This document shows, piece after piece, positions 16,379-24,267 of a stretch of DNA of 25,736 nucleotides. Source of the DNA: Halonatronomonas sp051745085 (lineage in GTDB: Bacteria; Bacillota; Halanaerobiia; Halanaerobiales; Halarsenatibacteraceae); the NCBI GenBank assembly GCA_051745085.1, contig JBNJDR010000025.1, forward strand, positions 1 through 25,736, in the 5' to 3' direction. Below the pieces are notes generated by a model. It worked only from the letters and a program-made list of their open reading frames with translations. It made no database searches and was not told the DNA's origin. The translations under genes and the position numbers were made by a program. Position 1 is the stretch's first letter. Every line of letters begins with the position of its first letter.

Positions 16379-17635
16379 GTGCAAATGGAATATGTTACCC
16401 ACTTAAGCTGCATTAATTGCGGCCATAAGTATCCTGCAGATCCAGAACGATATCTCTGTGATGATTGTGGAGATAAAGGTCTGCTCGAAGTTGAATATGA
16501 TTATGAAAAAATAACGGCTGAATGGTCAAAAGCTGACCTGGCAGCATGTCAGGATAAAAGGATTTGGCGTTATGCACCCCTGCTGCCGGTAGAAGCTGAT
16601 ACACCTCGGCCGCCGCTGGCTGTTGGTAATACGCCAATTTATCAATCTACCCGTCTGGCCCAGGAATTGGGTCTGGAGAATATCTGGCTTAAAGATGACG
16701 GGCTCAATCCTACAGGTTCTCTAAAGGATAGAGCTTCAGCTATGGCGGTAGTGAAAGCCCAGGAGGCTGGTGCGGATATAGTTGCCTGTTCATCTACGGG
16801 CAATGCTGCTTCATCTTTAGCCGGTAATGCTGCCTCTCTGGGAGGGAAGTTGAAGACGGTCATCTTTGTTCCAGGACGGGCTCCAGGAGGAAAGCTGGCT
16901 CAACTGCTTATCTATGGAGCTACAGTTGTTTCCGTACAGGGTGATTATCAAGCTGCCTATGACCTTTCAAAAGCGGCCATCGATAAATGGGGTTGGTATA
17001 ACCGCAATGCAGCGATAAATTCATATCTGGTGGAAGGAAAAAAAACCGCTGTCCTGGAGATGGCTGAGCAGATGGATTTCAACCTCCCTGATTGGCTGGT
17101 TTTCTCGGTAGGTGATGGTTGTACCATAGCTGGAGCCTGGAAGGCGCTGCAGGACTTAAGAGAGATTGGTTTTATCGATAGGGTGCCTCGTCTGCTTGGC
17201 GTTCAGGCAGAAGGGTGTGCTCCCATCACCGAAGCTTTTTATTCTGATGGCTGTCTGACGGTAGTAGATGAGGATACCATTGCAGATAGTATTGCTGTCG
17301 GTAATCCCCGAAATTATGTTAAGGCTATACGCGGGATTGAAAAGAGTCAGGGAGAGATGATCAATGTTTCTGATGAAGAGATTTATGAGATGATGAGGTT
17401 GTTGGGCAGGACAACAGGAATATTTGGAGAGCCGGCTGGTGTTGCAGGGCTGGCGGGATTGAGAAAAATGGTTGCTCGCGGCGAAATCAAATCTTCCGAA
17501 AAGGTTGGTTTTGTTGTAACCGGTAACGGCTTGAAAGATGTAAAAAATGCTCGTAAAGCAGCTGGAGATCCTCTAGAAATCAAACCGGAGCTTGAACTCT
17601 TAGAAAAAGAGTTCGCTCGCAGGGGGGTTATATAG
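16379..17635 (+). CDS. Threonine-synthase-like PLP enzyme with N-terminal zinc ribbon
   Basis: The 418 residues begin with a zinc ribbon (C11, C14, C27, C30) and continue as a fold-type-II PLP enzyme. The likely Schiff-base lysine is K116 in NPTGSLKDR, the substrate loop is SSTGN (138-142), the phosphate loop SVGDGCTIAG (243-252), and the C-terminal EPAGVAGLAGL and TGNGLKD resemble threonine-synthase signatures (EPASA, TGHGLKD). The GTG start abuts the stop of the preceding gene, 6 bases after GAGGAG, so the two PLP genes are probably co-translated. There is no homoserine kinase or dehydrogenase nearby. Position suggests a catabolic deaminase or lyase in purine breakdown, possibly partnering the 488-residue protein; true threonine synthase remains possible. 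Confidence 0.8.
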   Translation: MQMEYVTHLSCINCGHKYPADPERYLCDDCGDKGLLEVEYDYEKITAEWSKADLAACQDKRIWRYAPLLPVEADTPRPPLAVGNTPIYQSTRLAQELGLENIWLKDDGLNPTGSLKDRASAMAVVKAQEAGADIVACSSTGNAASSLAGNAASLGGKLKTVIFVPGRAPGGKLAQLLIYGATVVSVQGDYQAAYDLSKAAIDKWGWYNRNAAINSYLVEGKKTAVLEMAEQMDFNLPDWLVFSVGDGCTIAGAWKALQDLREIGFIDRVPRLLGVQAEGCAPITEAFYSDGCLTVVDEDTIADSIAVGNPRNYVKAIRGIEKSQGEMINVSDEEIYEMMRLLGRTTGIFGEPAGVAGLAGLRKMVARGEIKSSEKVGFVVTGNGLKDVKNARKAAGDPLEIKPELELLEKEFARRGVI

Positions 17636-17640
17636 AACTA

Positions 17641-18192
17641 ATGAATAAAAACGAGAGATTAGGCTCTAAATTGAGAAAAATGCGCAAGACTCAAAATATG
17701 AGTCTGGCTCAGCTGGCAGAGAAGATCGGAAAAACTTCTAGCTATCTCAGCCAGGTAGAGAGAGGGCTAGCAGAACCTTCAATTACCGCTTTAAGAGAAA
17801 TATCTCAAGCTCTGGATGTACCCATGTTTTATTTTCTGGTGGAAAATGAAAAGCACAATGCTGTAGTTAGAAAAGAAGAAAGAAAAGAGTTGAGTTTCCC
17901 TAAGTCAAATTCTAAGGTTGAGTTGATCAGCCCTGATTTGAACCACCAGATGGAAATGATTCAGGTTAGTTTGGAACCAGGAGAATCTACAGTGGATGTT
18001 CCTTTATCTCACCAGGGTGAGGAATGTACCCTGGTTTTAGAAGGCAGGATGGAAATTTTGATAGGTGAAGATAAGTATGAACTTGAGCCAGGTGATAGTA
18101 TATATTACATTGCCAGCATCCCTCATCGGATAGTTAGTATTGGAGAGGAAGAATTGGTTTTTGTTTCAGCAATCACACCGCCGAATTTCTAG
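17641..18192 (+). CDS. XRE-family regulator with C-terminal cupin
   Basis: The 183 residues consist of an XRE-type helix-turn-helix at about 6-62 (LAQLAEKIGKTSSYLSQVER carries the two helices) and a small cupin barrel at about 105-180 (PGES...HQGEECTLVLEG...LEPGDSIYY...PHR). This architecture is typical of repressors or activators of amino-acid, polyamine and other catabolic operons, with the cupin as a likely ligand sensor. It starts 5 bases after the threonine-synthase-like gene, with an AGGGGGG 13 bases upstream of the ATG. Being inside the cluster it is probably the local regulator. Ligand and operator are unknown; AT-rich palindromes at 14820-14838, 18220-18235 and 21940-21954 are candidates. 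Confidence 0.88.
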   Translation: MNKNERLGSKLRKMRKTQNMSLAQLAEKIGKTSSYLSQVERGLAEPSITALREISQALDVPMFYFLVENEKHNAVVRKEERKELSFPKSNSKVELISPDLNHQMEMIQVSLEPGESTVDVPLSHQGEECTLVLEGRMEILIGEDKYELEPGDSIYYIASIPHRIVSIGEEELVFVSAITPPNF

Positions 18193-18219
18193 AGAAAGTT
18201 TTATATGTAAATGGAAACA

Positions 18220-18235
18220 TTATTTTATAAAATAA
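18220..18235. promoter_or_regulatory. 16-base perfect AT palindrome before ygeW
   Basis: TTATTTTATAAAATAA is a perfect palindrome ending one base before the ygeW ribosome site (AGGAGG, 18237-18242). It lies just downstream of the regulator gene. An operator or autoregulatory site is possible, but AT-only palindromes also arise by chance in such spacers. Confidence 0.3.
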
Positions 18236-18250
18236 CAGGAGGTAATTTGA

Positions 18251-19237
18251 ATGAGAACAGTTTTTAAGAACAAGGATTTTATTACTTTACAGGAATGGTC
18301 AAAGGAAGAAATCGATACTTTACTTGATGTTTCATTTGATTTGAAAAGAAAATTTGCTCTGGATATTGATACACCTTATTTGAACAATAAAGTTGCAATG
18401 TTGATGTTTTTTGAAGAGTCAACTCGAACTAGAAACTCAATGGAAGCTGGTATAGCTCAATTAGGTGGCCATGGCAACTTCCTGGATACTTCAACCATGC
18501 AGATTTCTCACGGTGAAGTAGCCAAAGATACAGCTGTTATCCTGGGGAGTTTTGGTCATGGTATCGCCTGCCGTAATTGTTTTTGGGAGGAAGGCAACAA
18601 ATATTTGAGAGATATGGCTGCCCATGCGACAGTGCCGATCATGAATCTTCAGTGTGACCTTTATCATCCTATGCAGGGGATCGCTGATTTGATGACAATC
18701 ATCGAAAAGAAAGAAACTACTAAAAAGCTTAAGGTTTCAATTATATGGGCTTATGCTACCAGCCATAAAAAGCCTATTTCAGTACCTTTAACTCAGGCTT
18801 TATTATTCCCACGGTATGGCATGGACGTAACCATGGCTTATCCGGAAGGTTTTGAAATGCCTGACTGGGTAATTGATCAGGCTAGAGAAAATGCAGAAAA
18901 AAATGGTGGTTCTTTCACTATAACGCATGATATGGATGAGGCTTATAGAGATGCAGATATAGTAATACCTAAAAACTGGGGCAGCTGGGTAAGCGACCCT
19001 GAAGATAAATTAGGCAGCAAGCTTTTAGAGGAGAATAAGCACTGGAAATGTACCGAAGAGAAGATGGCTTTAGCTAAAGATGACGCTATGTATATGCATG
19101 CCCTTCCTGCTGACAGAGGGAACGAAGTAGAAGACTCAGTTATCGACGGGCCTCAATCTATCGTTTATGAAGAAGCTGAAAATAGACTGCATACTGCTAA
19201 AGCAGTTATGGCTTTAACCATGGGCGGGAGAGGTTAA
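18251..19237 (+). CDS. ygeW: YgeW-type carbamoyltransferase
   Basis: The protein belongs to the aspartate/ornithine carbamoyltransferase superfamily. The carbamoyl-phosphate motif STRTR is at residues 57-61 and HPMQ at 139-142. The ornithine-specific elements are altered: the HCLP cysteine is Ala (HALPADR, 283-289) and the SMG loop is replaced by NWGSW (242-246), as expected for the 'unknown transcarbamylase' YgeW group. At 328 residues it is near the superfamily norm but shorter than E. coli YgeW (about 396 from memory). It is followed after 2 bases by ygeY, its usual partner. In this setting it probably runs towards carbamoyl phosphate, releasing it from a carbamoylated purine-breakdown intermediate; the substrate is not known here. 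Confidence 0.9.
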   Translation: MRTVFKNKDFITLQEWSKEEIDTLLDVSFDLKRKFALDIDTPYLNNKVAMLMFFEESTRTRNSMEAGIAQLGGHGNFLDTSTMQISHGEVAKDTAVILGSFGHGIACRNCFWEEGNKYLRDMAAHATVPIMNLQCDLYHPMQGIADLMTIIEKKETTKKLKVSIIWAYATSHKKPISVPLTQALLFPRYGMDVTMAYPEGFEMPDWVIDQARENAEKNGGSFTITHDMDEAYRDADIVIPKNWGSWVSDPEDKLGSKLLEENKHWKCTEEKMALAKDDAMYMHALPADRGNEVEDSVIDGPQSIVYEEAENRLHTAKAVMALTMGGRG

Positions 19238-19239
19238 TT

Positions 19240-20439
19240 ATGCAAAAAAGTGAAATGATAGATAAAATTAAAAGCGAAGTAGCAAAATATGAAGAAGAAA
19301 TGATTAAATTTATGCAGGATATGATCCATATTCCCAGTGAAAGCTGTCAGGAGAAAGAAGTGATTCAGAGAATTAAACAGGAGATGGAAGCTGTTGGCTT
19401 TGATGAAGTTAAAATTGATGAGATGGGTAATATCCTGGGCCGGATCGGCAGTGGTCCCAGGGTTATAGCTTATGATGCTCATATTGATACAGTAGGCGTC
19501 GGGAATCCTGATGAATGGAAATGGGATCCTTTTGAAGGCAAATTGGAAGACGGCATTATTTATGGCCGGGGTGCCACTGACCAGGAAGGCGCTATGGTTT
19601 CCATGGTTTACGCAGGCAAAGTAATCAAGGATCTGGGCCTGCATGATGAATTCAGCTTATATATGGTAGGTACTGTTCAGGAAGAAGACTGTGATGGGCT
19701 CTGCTGGCAGTATATAATCAATGAAGGGGTTCTTGACCCTGAGATGGTAGTTATTACTGAACCGACTAATCTTAATATATATCGAGGTCACCGCGGGCGG
19801 ATGGAGATGGAAGTAGTAACCACAGGTGTTTCCTGTCACGGTAGTGCGCCTGACCGGGGAGTTAATTCTTTATATAAGATGGCTCCCATTATATCCGGGA
19901 TCGAAAAGTTAAATGAACGGTTAAAAGTTGATCCCTTTCTGGGGAAAGGTACTGTAACCGTCACCCATATAACTAACGATACTCCCAGTTTATGTGCTGT
20001 ACCGGATAGAAGTGCGATCCATTTAGATCGCCGTCTAACTGCGGGGGAAGATAAAGAACTGGCGGTAAAACAGGTAGAAGAAGTAATAGCAGAGGCAGGT
20101 GTAGAAGCGGAAGTTAAAATGTTAAATTACGACACTCCGAGTTATACCGGTTTTGTTTATGAAACCGAAAAATATTATCCAACCTGGGTATTGGAGGAAG
20201 ACCACCCAGTTATTAAATCGGCTGTATCTGCTTATAAAGATATTTTTTCTGCGGAACCTAAAGTGGATAAGTGGACATTCAGTACTAATGGAGTTTCAAT
20301 AATGGGGCGGGCTGGAATTCCTTGCGTAGGGTTTGGTCCTGCTAATGAAATTTATGCTCACTCTGTGGAAGATCAAATTCCGGTGGAACATTTACTCAAA
20401 GCAGCCGAGTTTTATGCAATGCTGCCTGAACATCTTTAA
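19240..20439 (+). CDS. ygeY: YgeY-type M20 family hydrolase
   Basis: This 399-residue protein is a dinuclear-zinc M20 hydrolase. Expected ligands and catalytic residues are H81 and D83 (YDAHIDTV), D114 (GATDQEGAM), the Glu pair 148-149 (TVQEED) and a late His in YAHSVEDQIP. A dimerisation insert lies between, at about 190-300. It matches the YgeY group found beside ygeW in E. coli and in selenium/molybdenum-hydroxylase gene sets. It probably cleaves an amide or ureido bond of a purine-derived intermediate. The ATG lies 2 bases after the ygeW stop with GGGAGAGG upstream. A terminator follows. Other M20 deacylases are less likely given the sequence and neighbour. Confidence 0.92.
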   Translation: MQKSEMIDKIKSEVAKYEEEMIKFMQDMIHIPSESCQEKEVIQRIKQEMEAVGFDEVKIDEMGNILGRIGSGPRVIAYDAHIDTVGVGNPDEWKWDPFEGKLEDGIIYGRGATDQEGAMVSMVYAGKVIKDLGLHDEFSLYMVGTVQEEDCDGLCWQYIINEGVLDPEMVVITEPTNLNIYRGHRGRMEMEVVTTGVSCHGSAPDRGVNSLYKMAPIISGIEKLNERLKVDPFLGKGTVTVTHITNDTPSLCAVPDRSAIHLDRRLTAGEDKELAVKQVEEVIAEAGVEAEVKMLNYDTPSYTGFVYETEKYYPTWVLEEDHPVIKSAVSAYKDIFSAEPKVDKWTFSTNGVSIMGRAGIPCVGFGPANEIYAHSVEDQIPVEHLLKAAEFYAMLPEHL

Positions 20440-20451
20440 GTAATATAAATT

Positions 20452-20510
20452 AAAGAGGGAGTCAATCGAGCTTAATTTAGCCTGAACTGGCTTCCTCTTT
20501 TAAAAATTTT
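20452..20510 (+). terminator. Terminator between ygeY and the permease gene
   Basis: Arms 20452-20464 and 20488-20500 pair over 13 bp with two G-T wobbles and a 23-base loop. The tail TAAAAATTTTTT contains a T run a few bases downstream. It divides the cluster into at least two transcription units or attenuates read-through. Confidence 0.65.
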
Positions 20511-20563
20511 TTATTTGAATTTAAAGAATATTAAATATTAACTTACAAGGGAGAGAAGCCAAT

Positions 20564-21880
20564 ATGAAAAAGTCTCAAACAGAAAATAAGGTTGTTTACG
20601 CTTTAGAGGATAGGCCCCCATTAGCAGAAACTATCGTTTTAGGTTTCCAGCATATGTTAGCTATGTTCGTAGGAATCATAACACCGCCGTTGATCATTGC
20701 CGGAGTGGCTGATCTAGGACCAGCTGAAACCGGTTTTTTTGTTAGTATGGCTCTGATAATGTCAGGTGTAGCTTCTTATATTCAGTGTAAACAGTTCGGC
20801 CCCGTGGGTTCTGGTTTGCTTGGCGTGCACGGCACTAGCTTTACTTTTGTTCCAATGGCGATAGGAGCAGCTAATGCCGGTGGTATTCCTTTAGTTTTAG
20901 GTATGGCTTTAGCAGCTTCCCCGGTGGAAATGATCTTAAGTAGATTTGTTAAACAGGCCAGGAATGTTTTTCCCCCGGTCGTATCCGGGACAGTGGTAAC
21001 TTTAATCGGGTTAAGTTTGATCGAAGTGGGAATTAGAGACTTCGGCGGCGGTTATACTGATAGTTTTGGTGCCCCGATTAATTTGGCGGTTGGTACTTTT
21101 GTCTTAGCTGTAATTATTGCTAGCAATCGCTTTGGTAAAGGCTTAGTTAAAGTTGGTTCCGTGGCCATAGGGTTGGTAGCTGGTTACATAGTGGCTATTC
21201 CTTTAGGGATGGTTGATTTTCAAGCGGTTGCTGATGCGGGTTGGTTTACCGCTCCTCGTCCTTTATATTTTGGTTTGAGTTTTAGTTGGGGTCATCTTCT
21301 TCCCTGGATATTGGCATATTTTATAACATCCATTGAAACCATGGGAGATTTGACCGCTATTGCTGAAAACTCTGGTGAATCGGTAACTGGCAATTTACAT
21401 CAGGAACGCCTGGGCCGGGGTATGTTAGCTGACGGAATAGCCAGTGCTTTGGCTGCTGTATTTAATACTATGCCTAATACTACCTTCAGCCAGAATGTTG
21501 GCGTTATTCAGATTTCTAAAGTTGGAAGTAGGGTTGTCGGTTACGCCGTTGCAGTCATTTTAATTATTTTGGGGTTTGTACCGAAGATTGGTGCACTTGT
21601 AAGTGTTATGCCCAGTCCTGTTTTAGGTGGAGCCACGCTAGCTCTGTTCGGTATGGTAGCAACATCAGGGATTAGAATCGTAACTAAAGGTGGCTTTAGT
21701 GACCGGAAGTTATTTATTTTATCAATTGCCCTTAGTTTTGGTCTGGGGATTAATTATCTTCCCGAAGTTGTAGAACAGCTGCCTGAGCTTTTATCAACGG
21801 TTCTTTCTTCTGGAGTAACCGTAGGAGCTTTATTAGCTCTAGGCTTAAATCTGTTGATTCCCGGTAGACAAAAACAGTAA
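20564..21880 (+). CDS. NCS2-family purine (xanthine/uric acid) permease
   Basis: This 438-residue integral membrane protein has about 14 hydrophobic segments, normal for nucleobase:cation symporter-2. Family motifs are visible: FQH in TM1 (H30), the TM3 GVHGTSFTF (87-95), the TM8 Glu and Asp of SIETMGDLTA (E258, D262), and the TM9/10 signature QNVGVIQISK (310-319), with Ser in place of the usual Thr. These residues match xanthine/urate carriers more than uracil carriers. It lies between ygeY and xdhA, flanked by hairpins, so it may be its own transcript. It most likely imports xanthine, uric acid or a related purine with protons or sodium; which one cannot be told from sequence. Confidence 0.93.
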   Translation: MKKSQTENKVVYALEDRPPLAETIVLGFQHMLAMFVGIITPPLIIAGVADLGPAETGFFVSMALIMSGVASYIQCKQFGPVGSGLLGVHGTSFTFVPMAIGAANAGGIPLVLGMALAASPVEMILSRFVKQARNVFPPVVSGTVVTLIGLSLIEVGIRDFGGGYTDSFGAPINLAVGTFVLAVIIASNRFGKGLVKVGSVAIGLVAGYIVAIPLGMVDFQAVADAGWFTAPRPLYFGLSFSWGHLLPWILAYFITSIETMGDLTAIAENSGESVTGNLHQERLGRGMLADGIASALAAVFNTMPNTTFSQNVGVIQISKVGSRVVGYAVAVILIILGFVPKIGALVSVMPSPVLGGATLALFGMVATSGIRIVTKGGFSDRKLFILSIALSFGLGINYLPEVVEQLPELLSTVLSSGVTVGALLALGLNLLIPGRQKQ

Positions 21881-21889
21881 ATTATTTAC

Positions 21890-21917
21890 TAATACAGGGA
21901 GGAGACTCCCTGTATTA
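21890..21917 (+). repeat. Perfect 12-base inverted repeat between permease and xdhA
   Basis: TAATACAGGGAG (21890-21901) and CTCCCTGTATTA (21906-21917) surround GAGA, ten bases after the permease stop. The stem is strong, yet no T run follows on either strand, so an intrinsic terminator is not well supported. It could be a protein-binding site, an mRNA-stability hairpin or a weak terminator. Confidence 0.65.
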
Positions 21918-21975
21918 ACTAGAATCTATAATATGAGATTTTATTTATAATAAATTTAAGTTGGAGGTGAAACCT

Positions 21976-24264
21976 GTGACTGATTTTAAGCAGGTAAACA
22001 AGTCTAAAAAGAGAGTTGATGCTCTGGCTAAAGTAACTGGCCAGGCAAAATTTGGAGCAGATCTTAAATTTGCAGATATGCTCTATGGTAAAGTTGTAAG
22101 AACTGAATACCCACATGCTAAAATCAAAAATATAGACCTGACCCGGGCGCAAGAGTATCCAGGTGTAGTGACGGTCATGACAGCGGAAGATATTCCGACT
22201 AATACCTTTGGAGTGATAATCCAGAATCAGAAGGTATTGGCTGAAGATGAAGCTATATATATCGGCGATGGTATTGTTATGCTTGCCGCTCGGACAAAAC
22301 AGGCGGCAGAAGAGGCTGCTAAATTGGTTAATATCGAATATGAAGAACTGCCCGGTATATACGATACCCGGGAAGCTCAAAAACCTGATGCTCAATTGGT
22401 TATGGAAGGAACTGATAGCAACCAGGTAGTCCATCACCCTTTGAGAAAAGGTGACGTGGAAGCAGGCTTTGCAGAAGCTGATGTGATTTTAGAAAGAGAG
22501 TATTCCACCCAGTTTATCGAGCATGCTTATTTGGAGCCTGAAGCTGTAACTGTGGTTCCTCATGAAAGAAATACTCTGGTAACGGTTTATGGTTCCGTTC
22601 AGAATCCGTACGCTACTAGAGATGCAGTAGCTAGGGTTTTGCAATGTGATTTAAACCAGGTCAGGATCATTCAGGATAATATGGGTGGTTCCTTTGGAGG
22701 GAAAGATGAAAACATTTCTTCTATGGCAGCAAGAGCAGCGGTCATGGCTCTAGCTACTGAAAGACCGGTTCAAATGGTTAATTCAAGAGAAGAGTCTATT
22801 ATTGAAAGCTATAAGCGCCATCCTTACAGGTTGAAATATAAGGTTGGAGCAAAAGAAAATGGAGATCTGGTAGCGATGGAAATCGAGGCCGTGGCTGACA
22901 GTGGCGCTTACGCCTGTCAGACTCCTTTTGTAACCTGGCGTTCTGTTGTTCAGGCAACCGGTCCTTATGAGGTTCCTAACGTTAAAACAGATACCTATGG
23001 TTTTTATACTAATAGTCCTTACACTGGTGCGATGAGAGGATATGGCTCCCCTCCGACCTGTTTTGCCCAGGAATCTTTGATGGATGAATTGGCTGCAGAA
23101 TTAGGTTTGAGTCCGGTTGAACTCAGGGAGAAAAATATGTTTAGAAATAATTCCCGTACAGCCAGTAATCAAAAATTGGACAATCACGAGGTTAGTTTAC
23201 AGGAAGTTTTGGATAAAGCTAAAGCTGCTATTAATTATGACGAAAAATATGAAAAGTATACTCAGCCCCAGCCAGGAGAGAAGAAACGAGGTATCGGCCT
23301 TTCCATTAGTTATAGAGGGGTTAGTTTGGGGGCTGAAGCGATCGATACTACCGGAGGAATAGTGGCTGTTCAAAAAGACGGGAGTATTATCATGTACTGC
23401 GGTCTGGCAGAAAATGGCCAGGGTTTGAAAACAGTATTTTCTCAGGTTGTCGGGGAAGAATTAGGTGTAGATTTAGTTAATATAAATTATATGGAAGCAG
23501 ATACTTCAGTGGCTCCAGAAAGTGGTTCCACAGTAGCTTCTCGTAGTACTTTTATGGGGGGAAATGCTTTGAAAAAAGCTGCCCAGAACGTAAAAAGTAC
23601 TATGGCCGAATTTGCTCAGAATGAATACGGTGTAGAAGGAGAAATCATTTTTAAAGATAATGCTCTTTATGCAGAAGATGGTAGTAAATTAGATGATTTT
23701 GCTACGGTAGCAGGAAAAGCGTTTCACAGTGGAGTATTTTTGTCTTCTTACGGCTGGTATAAAGCACCTAAGATTTCCTGGGATGAAGAGACCGGTCAGG
23801 GCCGGCCTTATTTCACCTATGTTTATGGCTGCCAGATAGCCGAAATTGAGGTTGATACTGGTACCGGTCAGGTTAAAGTTCTAAACATGGCTGCCGCTCA
23901 CGATGTAGGGAAGGCCATCAACCCGGCCAATGTTCGCGGCCAAATTTATGGCGGTGTTGTCATGGCGATCGGTCATACTCTCATGGAAGACCTTGGGTTT
24001 TCTCAAGGGTTTATAGATCATACTAATTTTGATGAATATTTAATCCCCACAATTAAAGATGTTCCCAATATAGAACCAATTATAGTTGAAAATCCTGATC
24101 CTGCCGGCCCTTATGGGGCAAAATCGATAGGTGAACCTACGCTTGAATTAGGAAGTTCGGCGATTAATAATGCTGTGGCCATGGCCACAGGCAAACGCCA
24201 CTATGAACTCCCTTTAAATCTTGAGCGAGTATTAATCGGCAGATCATTAAGTAGGGAGGGTTAA
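21976..24264 (+). CDS. xdhA: Molybdenum hydroxylase, molybdopterin subunit (xanthine dehydrogenase type)
   Basis: This subunit binds the molybdopterin cofactor and hydroxylates the purine. Starting at GTG 21976, 5 bases after GGAGGTGA (21963-21970), it has 762 residues; a TTG at 21961 would place the ribosome site inside the gene. The alpha/beta hammerhead domain (about 15-125) is followed by two Mo-binding domains. Key residues align with bovine xanthine oxidase: acidic D244 (FGGKD, for Glu802), R322 (for Arg880), Y356 in RGYG (for Phe914) and the catalytic base E720 in SIGEP (for Glu1261). The 78- and 32-residue gaps between the first three match the bovine enzyme exactly. No in-frame UGA is present; selenium, if used, would be a labile cofactor. 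It is co-transcribed with xdhB and xdhC. Confidence 0.95.
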   Translation: MTDFKQVNKSKKRVDALAKVTGQAKFGADLKFADMLYGKVVRTEYPHAKIKNIDLTRAQEYPGVVTVMTAEDIPTNTFGVIIQNQKVLAEDEAIYIGDGIVMLAARTKQAAEEAAKLVNIEYEELPGIYDTREAQKPDAQLVMEGTDSNQVVHHPLRKGDVEAGFAEADVILEREYSTQFIEHAYLEPEAVTVVPHERNTLVTVYGSVQNPYATRDAVARVLQCDLNQVRIIQDNMGGSFGGKDENISSMAARAAVMALATERPVQMVNSREESIIESYKRHPYRLKYKVGAKENGDLVAMEIEAVADSGAYACQTPFVTWRSVVQATGPYEVPNVKTDTYGFYTNSPYTGAMRGYGSPPTCFAQESLMDELAAELGLSPVELREKNMFRNNSRTASNQKLDNHEVSLQEVLDKAKAAINYDEKYEKYTQPQPGEKKRGIGLSISYRGVSLGAEAIDTTGGIVAVQKDGSIIMYCGLAENGQGLKTVFSQVVGEELGVDLVNINYMEADTSVAPESGSTVASRSTFMGGNALKKAAQNVKSTMAEFAQNEYGVEGEIIFKDNALYAEDGSKLDDFATVAGKAFHSGVFLSSYGWYKAPKISWDEETGQGRPYFTYVYGCQIAEIEVDTGTGQVKVLNMAAAHDVGKAINPANVRGQIYGGVVMAIGHTLMEDLGFSQGFIDHTNFDEYLIPTIKDVPNIEPIIVENPDPAGPYGAKSIGEPTLELGSSAINNAVAMATGKRHYELPLNLERVLIGRSLSREG

Positions 24265-24267
24265 GCG

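Noticed and set aside
16379..17635. Naming the 418-residue PLP gene thrC
   Set aside because: The threonine-synthase signatures are present, but no threonine-pathway gene is adjacent and the catabolic context points elsewhere; sequence alone cannot separate the two.
21961..21975. Longer xdhA starting at TTG 21961
   Set aside because: GGAGGTGA would lie inside the coding region; the GTG at 21976 has it at proper spacing.
21976..24264. Selenocysteine codon in xdhA
   Set aside because: The frame is open with no internal UGA; any selenium would be a cofactor, which cannot be seen in the sequence.
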